From contig OY829540.1 of the NCBI GenBank assembly GCA_963691705.1, positions 68,558,367 through 68,622,366 of the forward strand: a stretch of 64,000 nucleotides of DNA, in the 5' to 3' direction. The stretch's first letter is position 1; each line of letters opens with the position of its first letter. This stretch comes from Viola odorata (lineage: Eukaryota; Streptophyta; Magnoliopsida; Malpighiales; Violaceae). The notes beneath the pieces were generated by a model. It did not search any database. It was not told the DNA's origin and saw only the letters and a list, made by a program, of their open reading frames with translations. Position numbers and translations under genes: made by a program. This document shows positions 10,951-22,784 of the stretch, one piece after another.

Positions 10951-12327
10951 AAGATAGGAGGATTAGGTATTGGATATTATAATTATCATTTCCAAATATG
11001 AAAAGGAAAGAAGTAGGAGAGGGTGAAGAAATGTTAAACATGATCATTATATATTTTTCTTTTTTATAAACTGCTAAAGTAATTAAATTGTTGTTTGGCT
11101 GCTGGTTTGGTTAATGTTCATTGGATTTTAAGTATAAAGATGCTAAAAAATATCAGTTGATTTAATTTTTTTCTTTTTTAGACGGAAGTAAAATTTGAAC
11201 CTAAATTTGAGATTTTACTAATAATTTTACCACTAGTAAAATAATTAATTTGTGTAAAGTCATACATTCCTTCAAAAATTAGGTAAAAACTAAAAATGTT
11301 TTTTTCTTTTTTGATGTTTTCTGGTCCATATCAATTTTATTATATTTGCCCCTCATTTTAAGAAGGGGATTGTTTTATTTGACGTTCGAAAAGGTAATTT
11401 TAATGTGGCTGATTTTTTCTCTTTTGCGATCAGTTTCGCTACAGCACTAGCTAATTGTCCATCATTTCCAAGTGTGATTTCTATATTATGTATGGCCGTA
11501 CCTAAGAGCATAAAAAAATTCTAGAATAAAAGAAGTCTCGTGAGTATAATAATTTCTAACTTAAAATAATAAAAAGAGATGTTTAAGTACACTCAAACTC
11601 AAAAAATAATATTAAATCTCAAAGTGAAATTGTGAAGGATGAAGTATTTTTCTTGCTATCCTTGGTCCTAATAAAACTAAGATTCATTGTTTTTCTTAAA
11701 TCTAAGTTTCCTTTGACAACATCTAATGTTTCCCCTCTCTGTGGTAGTTTTGGTGGCAGTTGTGGTGGCCTGATAAATTTCAAAATAAGACAAATGGTGT
11801 TACGGTTACCCCAGAAGATGGATCCGCTTCTGCAATTCAGATTTGAGTAAAATTATTACTGACTGGACTGGCACTGAAGAGTGGGTTCTGAATACTGAAA
11901 AACTGGCTGAACTAAGAAAGGTAATCAATTATATCCAGATTTCTTACATATCAAGTTCTGATATGGTGGATCACACAAGCTTGTTGCTTTATACAATTTT
12001 ACTCACATGAAGCATTTCTATTTTGAAATGCATTGTTGAAATGATCTTCCATAGGTTATATGCGCCAGTTCAAAATGATGGGAGTACCGAGGTTATTGGT
12101 TTTGATATGGTTCAGTGAATATGCATGGTTCGTTCAGTAGGTAACCTATACAGATATTGGAGATGCACTCTTTCCTCTAATGATTATTAATGAGAATTTC
12201 TTGATAAAACATTATTGGACTATATGGACAAATCATTAAATATTACTTGCTGTGTGGATTTCAGCACAGTTACAAACTTATCATTCAGTTTGAAAGGAGA
12301 TGACCTCACAACCTATCAGGATTCGCT
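10951..12327. other. Duplicated spacer block C, copy 1
   Basis: 11028-12327 is repeated at about 49054-51733. Within it are two short exon-like pieces on the plus strand: TGTEEWVLNTEKLAELRK ending in a gt donor (about 11869-11921), and PVQNDGSTEVIGFDMVQ before a stop, preceded by 'ccatag' (about 12055-12118). They could be remnants of an unidentified gene; I do not recognise the family. The rest is AT-rich with no coding signal. Confidence 0.45.
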
Positions 12328-12688
12328 AGTCTTTTGGTATCCAACGAGAGTTAAAACTGAGAAGAAGCAACTAAGACAAAAGCACAGAGTAGGTTAAAGG
12401 GAACTTTATATCAGACAGTTTCTACTAACAAAATCAAATAGCAACAAAGGTACAATAAATAAACCAACAACAAAAAGATCAAGTCATTCATTCCTATAAC
12501 AGCAACCAGAAGAAGCCATAATGGCCACCGATAGTTATAAAGCAAACTCACATAGCGTTAGAACTCCCACCACTGAATTACTTGTTTATTTTCAACTACA
12601 CCAGAAAGGGAATAGCGGCATTCTCTTCAAAGTAACAATAGCCTAAAGGAAAAGGAACACTTACAAGTTGCATGCATTAAGACAAAGC
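12328..12688 (-). repeat. PPR 3'-flank module, gene 2
   Basis: Conserved downstream region (minus sense) of PPR gene 2. The same ~350-bp sequence follows most PPR genes in the window and probably includes their 3' UTR. Confidence 0.7.
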
Positions 12689-14500
12689 TCAATTTGCCTT
12701 GCCATCATCATAGGCTTCATGGACTCCAAAAGCCTTTTTCAGATCAAGATTGCCATCATTAGACAGCATTTTTATAACTAATTCTAAAGTGGCATCATCT
12801 GCAGAGAATCCTCTGCGCCTCATTTCTTCAATTAGTGATACAGCCATTGATGTATTCTTGATGAGGAGGAATCCACGAATAATCACATTAAACGAGCAAC
12901 TATTTGGAGAGCAACCATTATCTTCCATTTTTCTGAAAATCTTGTACGCTTCATTTGCTAATCCTTCTTTGCAAAATCCACCAATTACAGCATTATATGT
13001 GTACACATCAGGTTTTAACCCATCGTTAGAAAGTCCAGAAAGTAGTTCTATTGCATCTTTAAGCCTACCAGCTTTGCACATAGCATGAACAAGGATATTA
13101 TACGCTGTCAGATCAGGTCTCAAGTTGCTCTTTTGAATTTCTTGAAACAGTTTAGTTGCCACATCAAGATACCCGTGCTTGCATAAGCCCCCAAGCAAAG
13201 TGCTGTAAGTGACTATGTTTGGGGTGTGGCCGCGAGCATACATATCTTCAAAAAGCTTCTTTGCATCACTAAGTTGTCCTGTTTGGCACAACGAGTGTAG
13301 GAGAGTATGATATGTAACTACATTCGGACTTAAACCTCTGCAGCAAATTTCATCAAAAAGTTTCCAAGCCTCATCTGTTCTTTTGCTGTTGCACCATCCA
13401 TTTATCAAGCTGTTGAAGCTAATTACATCTGGCGTGCAGCCTTTGCTTACCATCAACTCAAATATATTTCTGGCTTCATCTAGTTCACCTCTCAAACAAT
13501 ATCCATCTATCAAGGAATTATATGTCACAACATCAGGATTCACACCACATCTGATCATTTTTTGCTCCATAATAAAATGTGCATCTTCGAGCTTTCCCTC
13601 CTTGCAGAGTGTATCAACCAAAATGTTGAAGGTAAATACATTCGGCATGATATTGCACCCCACCATATCATTCAACAATGTTTGAGCTTCTTTTAATTGA
13701 CCTGAATTGCAGAATCCATGGATTAATGAATTATATGTGACAACATTAGGTGCGATTCCTTTACTCTTCATCTCAGAGAAAATGTCTAAACCCTCAACCA
13801 CTAGTCTATCTTTGCAAAGGCTATGGATGATTGTACTGTATGTAACCACATTTGGTTCACAGCCTGCTGCTTCCATTTTCTTCAGCAACCCAATAGCTTT
13901 GCGGGTTTTTCCAACTTTACATAGACCATTTATCATCACAGTACAGGTATACGAGTCGGGGGAGTACCCTCTTGCCACTATGGTATTGAATAAAGTTACG
14001 GCATGAGCTGTTTTATCTTCTTTGCAAAGCCCATCAATTAAGGTACAAAAAGTAGCATGATCAGGCTGAAAACCAAACTTCATGATCTTCCCTAAAATGG
14101 AGAACCCAAAACCCACACAGTGCAAGCGGCAGAAGCAATTAATCAAAATGGTAAGAGTATAGATGTTGGACTTAACACCCATAAATTCCATTTGTTTGGA
14201 CAGAGAAACCACAGTCCCATGATGCCCCATCCTCATAACAGCTGATAATAATTTGGTAAATTCCACCACAGTAGGAGGAGGAGACATGCTAATCATGCGA
14301 TTAAAGGAAGCTAAGGCATCATCAATGTCATTAAATGGAGCATTTCTAGGGCTGGCAGAAGCATAATCACGAGAATTGGAGAGAAGATGGAGAAAGGATG
14401 GAGATTGAAACATACCCATTTGCCACTGATAAGAGAACCTGGTGAGAGCTGAACAACCGAGTAAAATGCTTCCTTTTCTCATCCTCATCATCCTCGCCAT
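12689..14500 (-). CDS. RFL-type PPR protein, gene 2
   Basis: About 603 residues from the start MARMMRMRKG, which is shared by genes 3, 4, 6 and 7; the frame is also open to an ATG at 14587 (MSFSRFMSTK). The N-terminus is basic and ends in SRDYAS, typical of a mitochondrial presequence. The linker FNDIDDALASFNRMISMSP is followed by 14 PPR motifs and a 35-residue tail ending in ...YDDGKAN. Residue 5/35 pairs are T-N, T-D, C-D, T-N, S-N, N-N, N-D, N-D, N-N, H-N, S-D, N-D, N-N, N-D. By the published PPR code this would favour roughly A G ? A A Y U U Y ? G U Y U (inference). No DYW, E or SMR domain is present, so a role in RNA stability, cleavage or translation (as for restorers of fertility) is more likely than editing. 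No frame break is visible. Confidence 0.93.
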   Translation of the reverse strand: MARMMRMRKGSILLGCSALTRFSYQWQMGMFQSPSFLHLLSNSRDYASASPRNAPFNDIDDALASFNRMISMSPPPTVVEFTKLLSAVMRMGHHGTVVSLSKQMEFMGVKSNIYTLTILINCFCRLHCVGFGFSILGKIMKFGFQPDHATFCTLIDGLCKEDKTAHAVTLFNTIVARGYSPDSYTCTVMINGLCKVGKTRKAIGLLKKMEAAGCEPNVVTYSTIIHSLCKDRLVVEGLDIFSEMKSKGIAPNVVTYNSLIHGFCNSGQLKEAQTLLNDMVGCNIMPNVFTFNILVDTLCKEGKLEDAHFIMEQKMIRCGVNPDVVTYNSLIDGYCLRGELDEARNIFELMVSKGCTPDVISFNSLINGWCNSKRTDEAWKLFDEICCRGLSPNVVTYHTLLHSLCQTGQLSDAKKLFEDMYARGHTPNIVTYSTLLGGLCKHGYLDVATKLFQEIQKSNLRPDLTAYNILVHAMCKAGRLKDAIELLSGLSNDGLKPDVYTYNAVIGGFCKEGLANEAYKIFRKMEDNGCSPNSCSFNVIIRGFLLIKNTSMAVSLIEEMRRRGFSADDATLELVIKMLSNDGNLDLKKAFGVHEAYDDGKAN

Positions 14501-14587
14501 CAACCCACCCACCAACCAAGGAACAAGAACAGGGAGGGAGAGTGCGGAATGTGTTGTTTTTGTGCTCATGAAACGAGAGAATGACAT

Positions 14588-14919
14588 GTTGTTTACTTCC
14601 CGATACAGAGAGTATAAAATTACTAGAAAAATATAAATAAGTTCACTACAAAATAATTCCCAAATGCTTTACAATAAAGTAGTCAGATTTAATAAGTTAG
14701 TTAATCTTTGTTTTTTCTTTTTGAGAAATTATATTTAATAAATTAATTTCTTAATTAAATCTTCTTCTGTTCTATAAGCATTTTTTTAGAGAATTCCTTT
14801 TAATGCACTTTTTATTTAAAATAATAACAAATCTAAAAAATTCATGTAACTTTTAATACCTCTATAATTCTTAGTTTTTGTAAACATATACAATTAGATC
14901 CTTAACGTTTTTAGTTGTA
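14588..14919. other. Upstream flank of PPR gene 2 up to the Helitron
   Basis: AT-rich. It is closely matched upstream of genes 3, 4, 6 and 7. The other genes show that the sequence ...aacgtttttagttgta was continuous with 'ttatatag' before the Helitron arrived at 14919/14920. Confidence 0.7.
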
Positions 14920-17900
14920 CTAGATTATTTTGGCACGTGGCGTTGCACGTGCGGAATTTATTAAAAAAAATTATGTAAAAAAAGTATTTTACACAAATAT
15001 ATTTTTGGTATAATATAATTTTTTTAATAATGTCTTCAAAAATAGTATTAATATAAATTTTTACTATGGTGCTTAAACTATATAGTAGACAGTATATTTG
15101 TATTGTTATTGATGTTCTAATGCAGGTGTTGACGGAAAAATCTTGTATTACTTATGAAATAATTAATTTTAAACTCATAGAATTAAAACAATTTTAACTC
15201 AATTAAGTAAATTACTTTTATAAATTAAAATTTAAATGATTAAAATGATGTTTCATATTATTTTTTTTTAAGTTCTCCAAATATTGTAAGTAATTATGTA
15301 ATTATTTAAAACAACCACTAATGAATTTTTCTTTAAAGATTCAAACTCAATATAAAATTAAGTTTAATATTTAATTAAAAATTATGATTTAAGTAAATGT
15401 ACAAACTATTTTTTTCATGTTTATATATGAAAAAAAATCCCATAATTAGCTACGGAAATATAATTCCTTATCATTACAAATTTTACGAAATCAAACTTAA
15501 GTAATTTAATATTTCTGTATTTATATATTTTTAGAATAATACGTTACAAAAGGATTTCATAGTTTTTTTTGGTTTTTTTTCTAAAATAGTTTATTGAAGC
15601 AAGATAATTTCTTATTTATTTTATATATTTTTCTTATAGATTTTTTTTATTTTTAACTAAAAAGAATTATCACTTTCTACTTTGCTTTTTTTTTTTGCTT
15701 GTCTCCCATCATTTTTCTTTTCTAGTTCTTATTTTAACAATGGAAATGCATGAAAAATAATTTTGTTATGGATAATTTTGATTATAAACAACAACAATAG
15801 TTTAAAAATTCTCTTTTTATTTGTTACTTATAATTGTTTTATGATTTTCTTAGCTTTAAAAATATTTTTTTCTGAAAATAAATGATGCACTTCCTTCAAA
15901 TTATAGTTAAATAATTAAAATAAAATAAATACTATTAACCCATGTAGAAAATATTTTATGTACAATATATAATATTTCTTTCATAAAAATAAAACTAATG
16001 TAAATTATTTTGATAATATATAGATAATATTATCAATACTTGTAAATAAACTTCTCAATTATTCTCATACAAATTGTTCTTTATTTTACCATATAATTTA
16101 TGTTAGAAAAAGGTATAAATATTACCATTTATTTATCACTTTTACCTAGTTTATGTTTCTTTAACACTTTTAAAATCAATTCTTTTACTAAATTAAAAGA
16201 ATAAAATAAAATAAAAAATATTAACTCGAATAAAGAATATTATTTTTAAAATAATATAATAATACTTAAAATAATTTACATTTAAAAATAAAATAAGATA
16301 TATTTTTTTATATTTAACAGATAATTTACATTTAAAAATAGATTAACTTATATTTTACTCATTGTGACTGTTTTCCAATTCCATACATTGAAGGATATTT
16401 CTCATATTGTAGCTCCACCAGTACATTACATAGATTGATCTCCCACAACCTCTTTGACTATAGTGACTTGATGGTAATCAACCAGGGAAATATTTTTATC
16501 ACCCATGCCAATTTCACAAAAATGATAAATTTTAAAAATATATAAATGTAAAAGTTAGCAAGAATAATTTCATAGGAAGATAGTTTCGGTATTTAACATA
16601 TTTTGGTTCATCAATAAATTATCTTTCTCTTTTGTATTTTAGCATTTCAATTATTAAATTATTTAAATAATTTGTTTTGTTAATTATAACTTAATATTAT
16701 AATGTGAATATTTCATAATAGAAAATCACCTTCTTTAAATTTTCATACTATCAACTAAATATTTAATATAAATTTAAAGTCTAAAGAATTAATTTAATAT
16801 ACACTCATTATTCATAACTTTAATATTAAGTCATTTAAAAAAATATATATATATATATATAGTTTATACAAATATAATTTTTTTTGCTAATTTTTTTAAC
16901 TCACAATACTAAGTATATTTTTCTATGATAAATTATTTACTAATTTCAAATTCTTACTAAAAGTTACATATATAATAATTCTTTATTAATTAAGTAAATG
17001 GTCATTAATAATAGAAATAAAAGTGCATTACTTAATTGAAAAATTAATTTATAATTTTGTTCACTATCTAATTTACTATTATTAGAGTTATTTTAAAATA
17101 TTATTATAAGCTACTCCATGTAATTTTCTAAGAGACTAACGAATGTAGTAGACTCGATTTTCTTTCCACTTTTGCCATGTGGGAAGATATAATTTTTTTA
17201 TTATAAAGTTTGTGTTGTTGTTGTTTAGCTTGAAATTGAAAACATCATTTAGTTTTTATCTAAAAAAATATATAAAAATCTCAAGAAAATACATTTACAT
17301 AATCATTAAACATATACTCAAAATATTTATTTTGTAACATTTTATTTATTTATTATATAATAATAAAAAATTATTAACTTTATTGATTAAAAAATTAAAT
17401 ATATTTTTAGGTAAACTATATAAATAAACCCTAAAGTTTACAAAATCTCTCACTTTGAATCCAATAGTCTTGAAATTTGCAATATAAGCCTGCAATAAAT
17501 GTTGCAATTTTGGTCTTTCTAATAATTAGAAAATTAAAAAATGATAAAAATGTTATTAAGTTATTTAATTATTTTATCAATCACTAATCATTTTAATTTG
17601 TTAAAATATACTGATTAATTTGTTAAGGGTGATGTTGATTCGAGCTAATTAAAAATATAGGGAATTTACTATGACATTTATGATACAAATTCAGAACATT
17701 TAATTACAAATTAGATTAATTCCTCTATATTCTTCCTCCATTTTTTTGCATAAATATGATCTCATATTTTCCTTAGAATTTTAGTCTCATATTCTAACAA
17801 AGTCATTCATGTCATCAAATAAGTTTTTTGTTGTTGTCAATAACGTGAGCTTAAATTATTCTAAAATAAATTTTATTTTATTAATAGATTTATTAATAAA

Positions 17901-18767
17901 TGACATTATTGATTATGTATTATTCTTTTATTTTTAAGAAAAAAATAAAACCATGTCAAAATAATTTAATACCACATTATAAACATGCAAATGAACTTCA
18001 AATTATTTTTGATAATCGTAACTTATTTTTTCCATCTAAATAAATATAGTAGTTGATTTGAGCCAATTAAAAATACATGAATTTATTTGATAGTATTAGT
18101 TGGAAATGCATAGGCAAGTGTAAAACATTAATTATAAAAATTGATCGTTCCTTCTTCCAAATTCTCGCAAATAAGAACTTGGATATTCATGTATAACATT
18201 TGGAGTCGTAAGCAACGAAATAACTCGGAGTCTTCTTTTCTAATTGGCTCAGTTAAGTTGCTATTTACTTTTCATTTTTGTTTATGAAATTCGTTACTAC
18301 CTATATCTTTAAAAAAAACTAACATATCATTGAAACATTATACAAAATAATCAGGACATAAAATTGTTAAGTTTATATTCTGAGTTTTGACTTAATTGAA
18401 TATCATATATATGGATTTCTCTAAAAAATTGCATATGTTTTGAATAGGGAAAAAAACCTTAAAATCAATCAGGATATTCAAAATTAATTCATAAAAATTA
18501 ACCCGAACATGGATTTCCTCAAGGAGTTGTACATGCTTTGTTTTTTAAAAATAAATTGAATAAAACGTTGTATATGACTATATGCTAATTAGGTTAGGCT
18601 AGTTATGGAGAGAAAATAAAAATTAAGCAATACCAAATCTAATTACCACTAAGAAATATAATGGAAAAGTTGAATATATTTTAATTTATGATCGATGAAT
18701 TACTTAATATAAATAAAAAAACCAGTTGATATTAATTATTAAACACAAACTATAAAATAAATTATTC
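14920..18767 (-). mobile_element. Non-autonomous Helitron, copy 2 (3' end complete, 5' end deleted)
   Basis: The left edge begins CTAG after host A (14919), and 9 bases further in is a GC-rich hairpin, GCACGTG...CACGTGC (14933-14952). Read on the minus strand this is a Helitron 3' terminus: hairpin, short spacer, CTAG, host T. Copy 3 has the same end at 36698. The 5' end is lost: at about 18767 the sequence jumps into PPR fragment 2, at exactly the point seen in copy 3, whereas copy 1 continues for another ~450 bp to its TC end. Joining the copies gives a unit of about 4.3 kb. No reading frame for RepHel is visible. The LTR insertion of copy 1 is absent here (empty site near 15888). Confidence 0.72.
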
Positions 18768-18774
18768 TCACAGT

Positions 18775-19152
18775 TCAAGCCGCAGAAGCAAAAATGTTAA
18801 GAGTATAGAAATCGGACTTAACACCCATAAATTCCATTTGTTTGGACAGAGAAACCGCAGTCCCAAGATGCCCCATCCCCACAACAGCTGATAATAATTT
18901 GTTAAATTCCACCACAGAAGGCGGAGGAGACATGCTTATCATGCGATTAAAGGAAGCCAACGCAACATCAATATCATCAAATTTGCAGCCATTTCTAAGG
19001 ATTGAGGAAGCATAATGACGAGAATTAGAAAGAAGAACACAAGACCTCGTAAAAGCTGAAGGAGCACATGGTAACACATTCCCCGTCGCCATCATCGCCA
19101 AGATCGCCATCAACCAAACCAATACCTTCGTCTGAAAGGGTAGTGTGCACAA
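18775..19152 (-). pseudogene. PPR (RFL type) N-terminal fragment 2
   Basis: Open frame of about 125 residues: presequence (MAILAMMATGNVLPCAPSAF), SRHYASS, linker FDDIDVALASFNRMISMSP, one complete PPR motif (VVEFNKLLSAVVGMGH...), then a few residues of motif 2 before the break. It carries no shift in the shared part, unlike fragment 1. The rest of the gene was removed by the deletion that also took the Helitron 5' end; fragment 4 shows the same junction (ttctcacagttcaag). It could at most encode a truncated, non-functional peptide. Confidence 0.85.
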
Positions 19153-19470
19153 CTAATGTTGAGTTGGTGTCTCGAGTCGACTCGACAAAACCTTTCGTAT
19201 GAAAGGATATGTGATGAAAAAGGTGAGCGACAGTCTTTCAAATAATTTTAAAAAAAATGTACATAAACACCTTTTACACAATTTTTCACTTTTAAACTTT
19301 TTTGCAAAACGTCAACTTCCTATTTTCTTGAGAATTATAATTTTAATAAATAATAAATAATTGAGAAAAATATAAGTGATAGACCCATGATATTAAAATA
19401 AATTCAAGAAATTAATTAGAAACTAAATAAAATTATAATATTTGAAGAATTTTCAAAAAAGACCTTTAAT

Positions 19471-19668
19471 CCTCTCTTTTTTTCAATTATCATAGGTTCG
19501 GTCATCTTTTTTATATTTTTACTCCATCGTTTGCAATTTTTTATTATAATTAAATTATTTAACCCTATTATTCTTTCTTTTTTCAATTATCATAAGTTCG
19601 GCCATCTTTGTTATATTTTTTCTCGATTGTTTGCAATTTTTTATCCTAATTAAATTAGTTAACCCTAT
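19471..19668. repeat. Minisatellite, 2 copies of a ~100-bp monomer
   Basis: The monomer carries the phrase 'tcaattatcataggttcgg', then 'ttatattttt', 'gtttgcaattttt' and 'aaattatttaaccctat'. Copies are 19471-19572 and 19573-19668. The paralogous block at 42722-43230 has five copies, and the block at 4271-5960 about one and a half. Confidence 0.85.
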
Positions 19669-20595
19669 AAAAACTAAAAATTTTAGGAAAAAAATATAAA
19701 AGTTACGTTGCAAATTCATATCGTATGACAACACAAATTATAATATATATGACAACACAATCAATAGTAACTCATTATATATATCATTCCAAAAAAAATT
19801 ACAAATTACAAACGGCATCAACCGGAGAAAACAAATATATACATCATTTTTTTTTAAATTACAAGGAAAATATAGCTCCGGTCGTATGAAAAACCAAATT
19901 AAACAGAAAATAAAAATGCGCAAAAAATGAAAAATATCAAAAGTACAAACTCTTAAATGCACCTCGGAAAATGAGATTCCATCAAGAATCCTAGATCAAT
20001 ACATATAAACCTCGTGAGTTTGTTGACCCAACATTAATTGATCTGATTAATAGAAGTTTTGTCTCATAATTAAGAGACTAGTAAGAGGTGGAAAATTAAA
20101 CTCGACTGGTAATTAGGGTTATAATCCCACCCTAGGCTTGGATTATTTCTTGCAGCTAACTGGGTGCTGAGATCAGCTAGCACCATCGTTTCATGGTTAT
20201 GTTTCTTGAAGTTGAAGGAAAGGATGAGAAGGGCAATTAGGAATTTCCAATAGGAGGAGAGCATGAAATCTAGAGTGTCTTTGATTTCTATAGCCTTTCT
20301 ATGAAAATTGGTTTTGAAAATACTTGCGTCGATGATCAATTGAATGAATCGTGGTTTGATTAGAGTTTTTACCGGGAATTGTTTGTCGCCCTTCTTGAAC
20401 TTATAAGGAATAAAATGGAATATTTTATAAACTAGTTTAGAGTTTTTTTTACGTAGTTTATCATTTTATAAACTAGAATCTTTTGTTGTTCAGCTTAAGG
20501 GGAACCATATTTTTAGCTAAAAGTAAACTACTCAATGATTAATTAGTTTGCGTGTACAACAACAGAGAAAAGGAAAGAAAAATTCAAAGCACTCT
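19669..20595. other. Spacer shared with 43230-45019
   Basis: About 19955-20232 matches 43290-43582, and 20395-20595 matches 44822-45019. The middle differs. Apart from a short possible exon at 20070-20339, nothing coding is supported; the sequence is AT-rich. Confidence 0.5.
20070..20339 (-). other. Possible exon remnant of an unrecognised small membrane protein
   Basis: The minus strand is open for 89 codons. It contains a short hydrophobic run (FLIALLILSFNF), then KKHNHETMVLADLSTQLAAR and NNPSLGWDYNPNYQSSL before the stop. The last ~55 residues are conserved in the paralogous copy at 43417-43650, but the N-terminal parts of the two copies differ. The hydrophilic sequence is protein-like, but I do not recognise the family. 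It could be chance. Confidence 0.25.
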
Positions 20596-20951
20596 AGTCT
20601 TTTGGTATCCAACAAGAGTTAAAACTGAGAAGAAGCAACTAAGACAAAAGCACAGAGCAGGTTAAAGGGAACTTTATATCAGACAGTTTCTGCTAACAAA
20701 ATCAAATAGCAACAAAGGTACAATAAATAAACCAACAACAAAAAGATCAAGTCATTCATTCCTATAGCAGCAACCAGAAGCCATAATGGCCACCAATAGT
20801 TATAAAGCAAACTTGCATAGTGTTAGAACTCCCACCACTTAATTATTTGTTTATTTTCAACTACACCAGAAATGGAATAGTTCTCTTCAAAGTAAAACAC
20901 TTTTAAGCAACAATAGCCTAAAGGAAAAGGAACACTTACAAGTTGCATGCA
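20596..20951 (-). repeat. PPR 3'-flank module, gene 3
   Basis: Same conserved downstream sequence as at the other PPR genes, here joined directly to PPR gene 3. Confidence 0.7.
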
Positions 20952-22769
20952 TTAATACAGAGCCCAATTGCCATCATCATAGGGTTCATGGAGTCCAAAA
21001 GCCTTTCTCAGATCAAGATTGTCATCATTAGACAGCATTTTTATAACTAATTCTAAAGTGGCATCATCTGCAGAGAATCCTTTGCGCCTCATTTCTTCAA
21101 TTAGTGATACAGCCATCGATGTATTCTTGATAAGGAGGAATCCACGAATAATCACATTAAACGAGCAACTATTTGGAGAGCAACCATTATCTTCCATTTT
21201 TCTGAAAATCTTGTACGCTTCATTTGCTAATCCTTTTTTACAAAATCCACCAATTACAGCAGTATATGTGTACACATCAGGTTTTAATCCATCATTAGAA
21301 AGTTCAGATAGTAGTTCTATTGCATCTTTAAGGCTACCAACTTTGCACATAGCATGAATAAGGATAGTATACGTCGTCAGATCAGGTCTCAAGTTGCTCT
21401 TTTGAATTTCTTGAAACAGTTTAGTTGCCACATCAACATACCCGTGCTTGCATAAGCCCCCAAGCAAAGTGTTGTAAGTGACTATGTTTGGGGTGTGGCC
21501 GCGAGCATACATATCTTCAAAAAGCTTCTTTGCATCACTAAGTTGTCCTGTTTGGCACAACGAGTGTAGGAGAGTAGTATATGTAACTACATTCGGACTT
21601 AAACCTCTGCAGCACATTTCATCAAAAAGTTTCCAAGCCTCATCTGTTCTTTTGCCGTTGCACCATCCATTTATCAAGCTGGTGAAGGTAATTACATTTG
21701 GCGTGCAACCTTTGCTTACCATCAACTCAAATACATTCCTGGCTTCATCTAGTTCGCCTCTCAAGCAATATCCATCTATCAAGGCATTATATGTCACAAC
21801 ATTGGGATTCACACCACATCTGATCATTTTTTGCACCACGATGAAATGTGCATCTTCGACCTTTCCCTCCTTGCAGAGTGTATCAACCAGGATGTTGAAG
21901 GTAAATACATCCGGCATGAGATTGCACCCCACCATATCATTCAACAATGTTTGAGCTTTTCTTAATTGACCTGAATTGCAGAATCCATGGATTAATGAGT
22001 TATATGTGACAACATTAGGTGCGATTCCTTTACTCTTCATCTCAGAGAAAATGTCTAAACCCTCAACCACTAGTCTATCTTTGCAAAGGCTATCGATGAT
22101 TGTACTATATGTAACCACATCTGGTTCACAGCCGGCTGCTTCCATTTTCTTCAATAACTGAATAGCTGTGCTAGTTTGTCCAACTTTGCATAGACCATTT
22201 ATCATCACATTACAAGTATACGAGTTGGGGGAGTACCCTCTTGCCACTATGGTATTGAATAAAGTCACAGCATGAGCTATTTTATCTTCTTTGCAAAGCC
22301 CATCAATTAAGGTAGAAAAGGTTACATTAGTAGGCTGAAACCCGAGCTTGATGATTTTCCCTAAATTGGAGAACCCAAAACCCACACAGTGCAAGCGGCA
22401 GAAGCAATTAATCAAAATGTTAAGAGTATAGATATCGGACTTAACACCCATAAATTCCATTTGTTTGGACAGAGAAACCACAGTCCCATAATGTCCCATT
22501 CTCATAACAGCTGATAATAATTTGGTAAATTCCACCACAGTAGGAGGAGGAGACAAGAAAATCATGCGATTAAAGGAAGCTAAGGCATCATCAATGTCAT
22601 TAAATGGAGCATTTCTAGGGCTGGTAGAAGCATAATCACGAGAATTGGAGAGAAGATGGACAAAGGATGGAGATTGAAACATACCCATTTGCCACTGATA
22701 AGAGAACCTGGTGAGAGCTGAACAACCGAGTAGAATGCTTCCTTTTCTCATCCTCATCATCCTCGCCAT
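20952..22769 (-). CDS. RFL-type PPR protein, gene 3
   Basis: About 605 residues from the shared start MARMMRMRKG (the frame is open for five more codons). Presequence with SRDYAST, linker FNDIDDALASFNRMIFLSP, 14 PPR motifs. Residue 5/35 pairs are T-D, N-T, S-N, N-D, S-N, N-D, N-N, N-N, T-N, T-N, N-D, T-D, T-N, N-D. Motif 4 carries the GQTSTAIQLL version (also in genes 1, 6 and 7) rather than the GKT-KAIGLL version of genes 2, 4 and 5, so the gene is a mosaic of paralogue types. A small deletion near the stop changes the tail from ...DDGKAN to ...DDGNWALY, which is probably harmless. Its upstream flank lacks the Helitron and gives one of the empty sites. Confidence 0.93.
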   Translation of the reverse strand: MARMMRMRKGSILLGCSALTRFSYQWQMGMFQSPSFVHLLSNSRDYASTSPRNAPFNDIDDALASFNRMIFLSPPPTVVEFTKLLSAVMRMGHYGTVVSLSKQMEFMGVKSDIYTLNILINCFCRLHCVGFGFSNLGKIIKLGFQPTNVTFSTLIDGLCKEDKIAHAVTLFNTIVARGYSPNSYTCNVMINGLCKVGQTSTAIQLLKKMEAAGCEPDVVTYSTIIDSLCKDRLVVEGLDIFSEMKSKGIAPNVVTYNSLIHGFCNSGQLRKAQTLLNDMVGCNLMPDVFTFNILVDTLCKEGKVEDAHFIVVQKMIRCGVNPNVVTYNALIDGYCLRGELDEARNVFELMVSKGCTPNVITFTSLINGWCNGKRTDEAWKLFDEMCCRGLSPNVVTYTTLLHSLCQTGQLSDAKKLFEDMYARGHTPNIVTYNTLLGGLCKHGYVDVATKLFQEIQKSNLRPDLTTYTILIHAMCKVGSLKDAIELLSELSNDGLKPDVYTYTAVIGGFCKKGLANEAYKIFRKMEDNGCSPNSCSFNVIIRGFLLIKNTSMAVSLIEEMRRKGFSADDATLELVIKMLSNDDNLDLRKAFGLHEPYDDGNWALY

Positions 22770-22784
22770 CAACCCACCCACCAA

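Noticed and set aside
12750..14006. Several 60-110 codon open frames on the plus strand across the PPR genes
   Set aside because: They are antisense shadows of the PPR repeats. They recur at the same places in every paralogue and have no independent features.
19738..19962. 74-codon hydrophobic open frame on the minus strand
   Set aside because: Low-complexity AT-rich sequence; not kept in the paralogous block at 43.3 kb.
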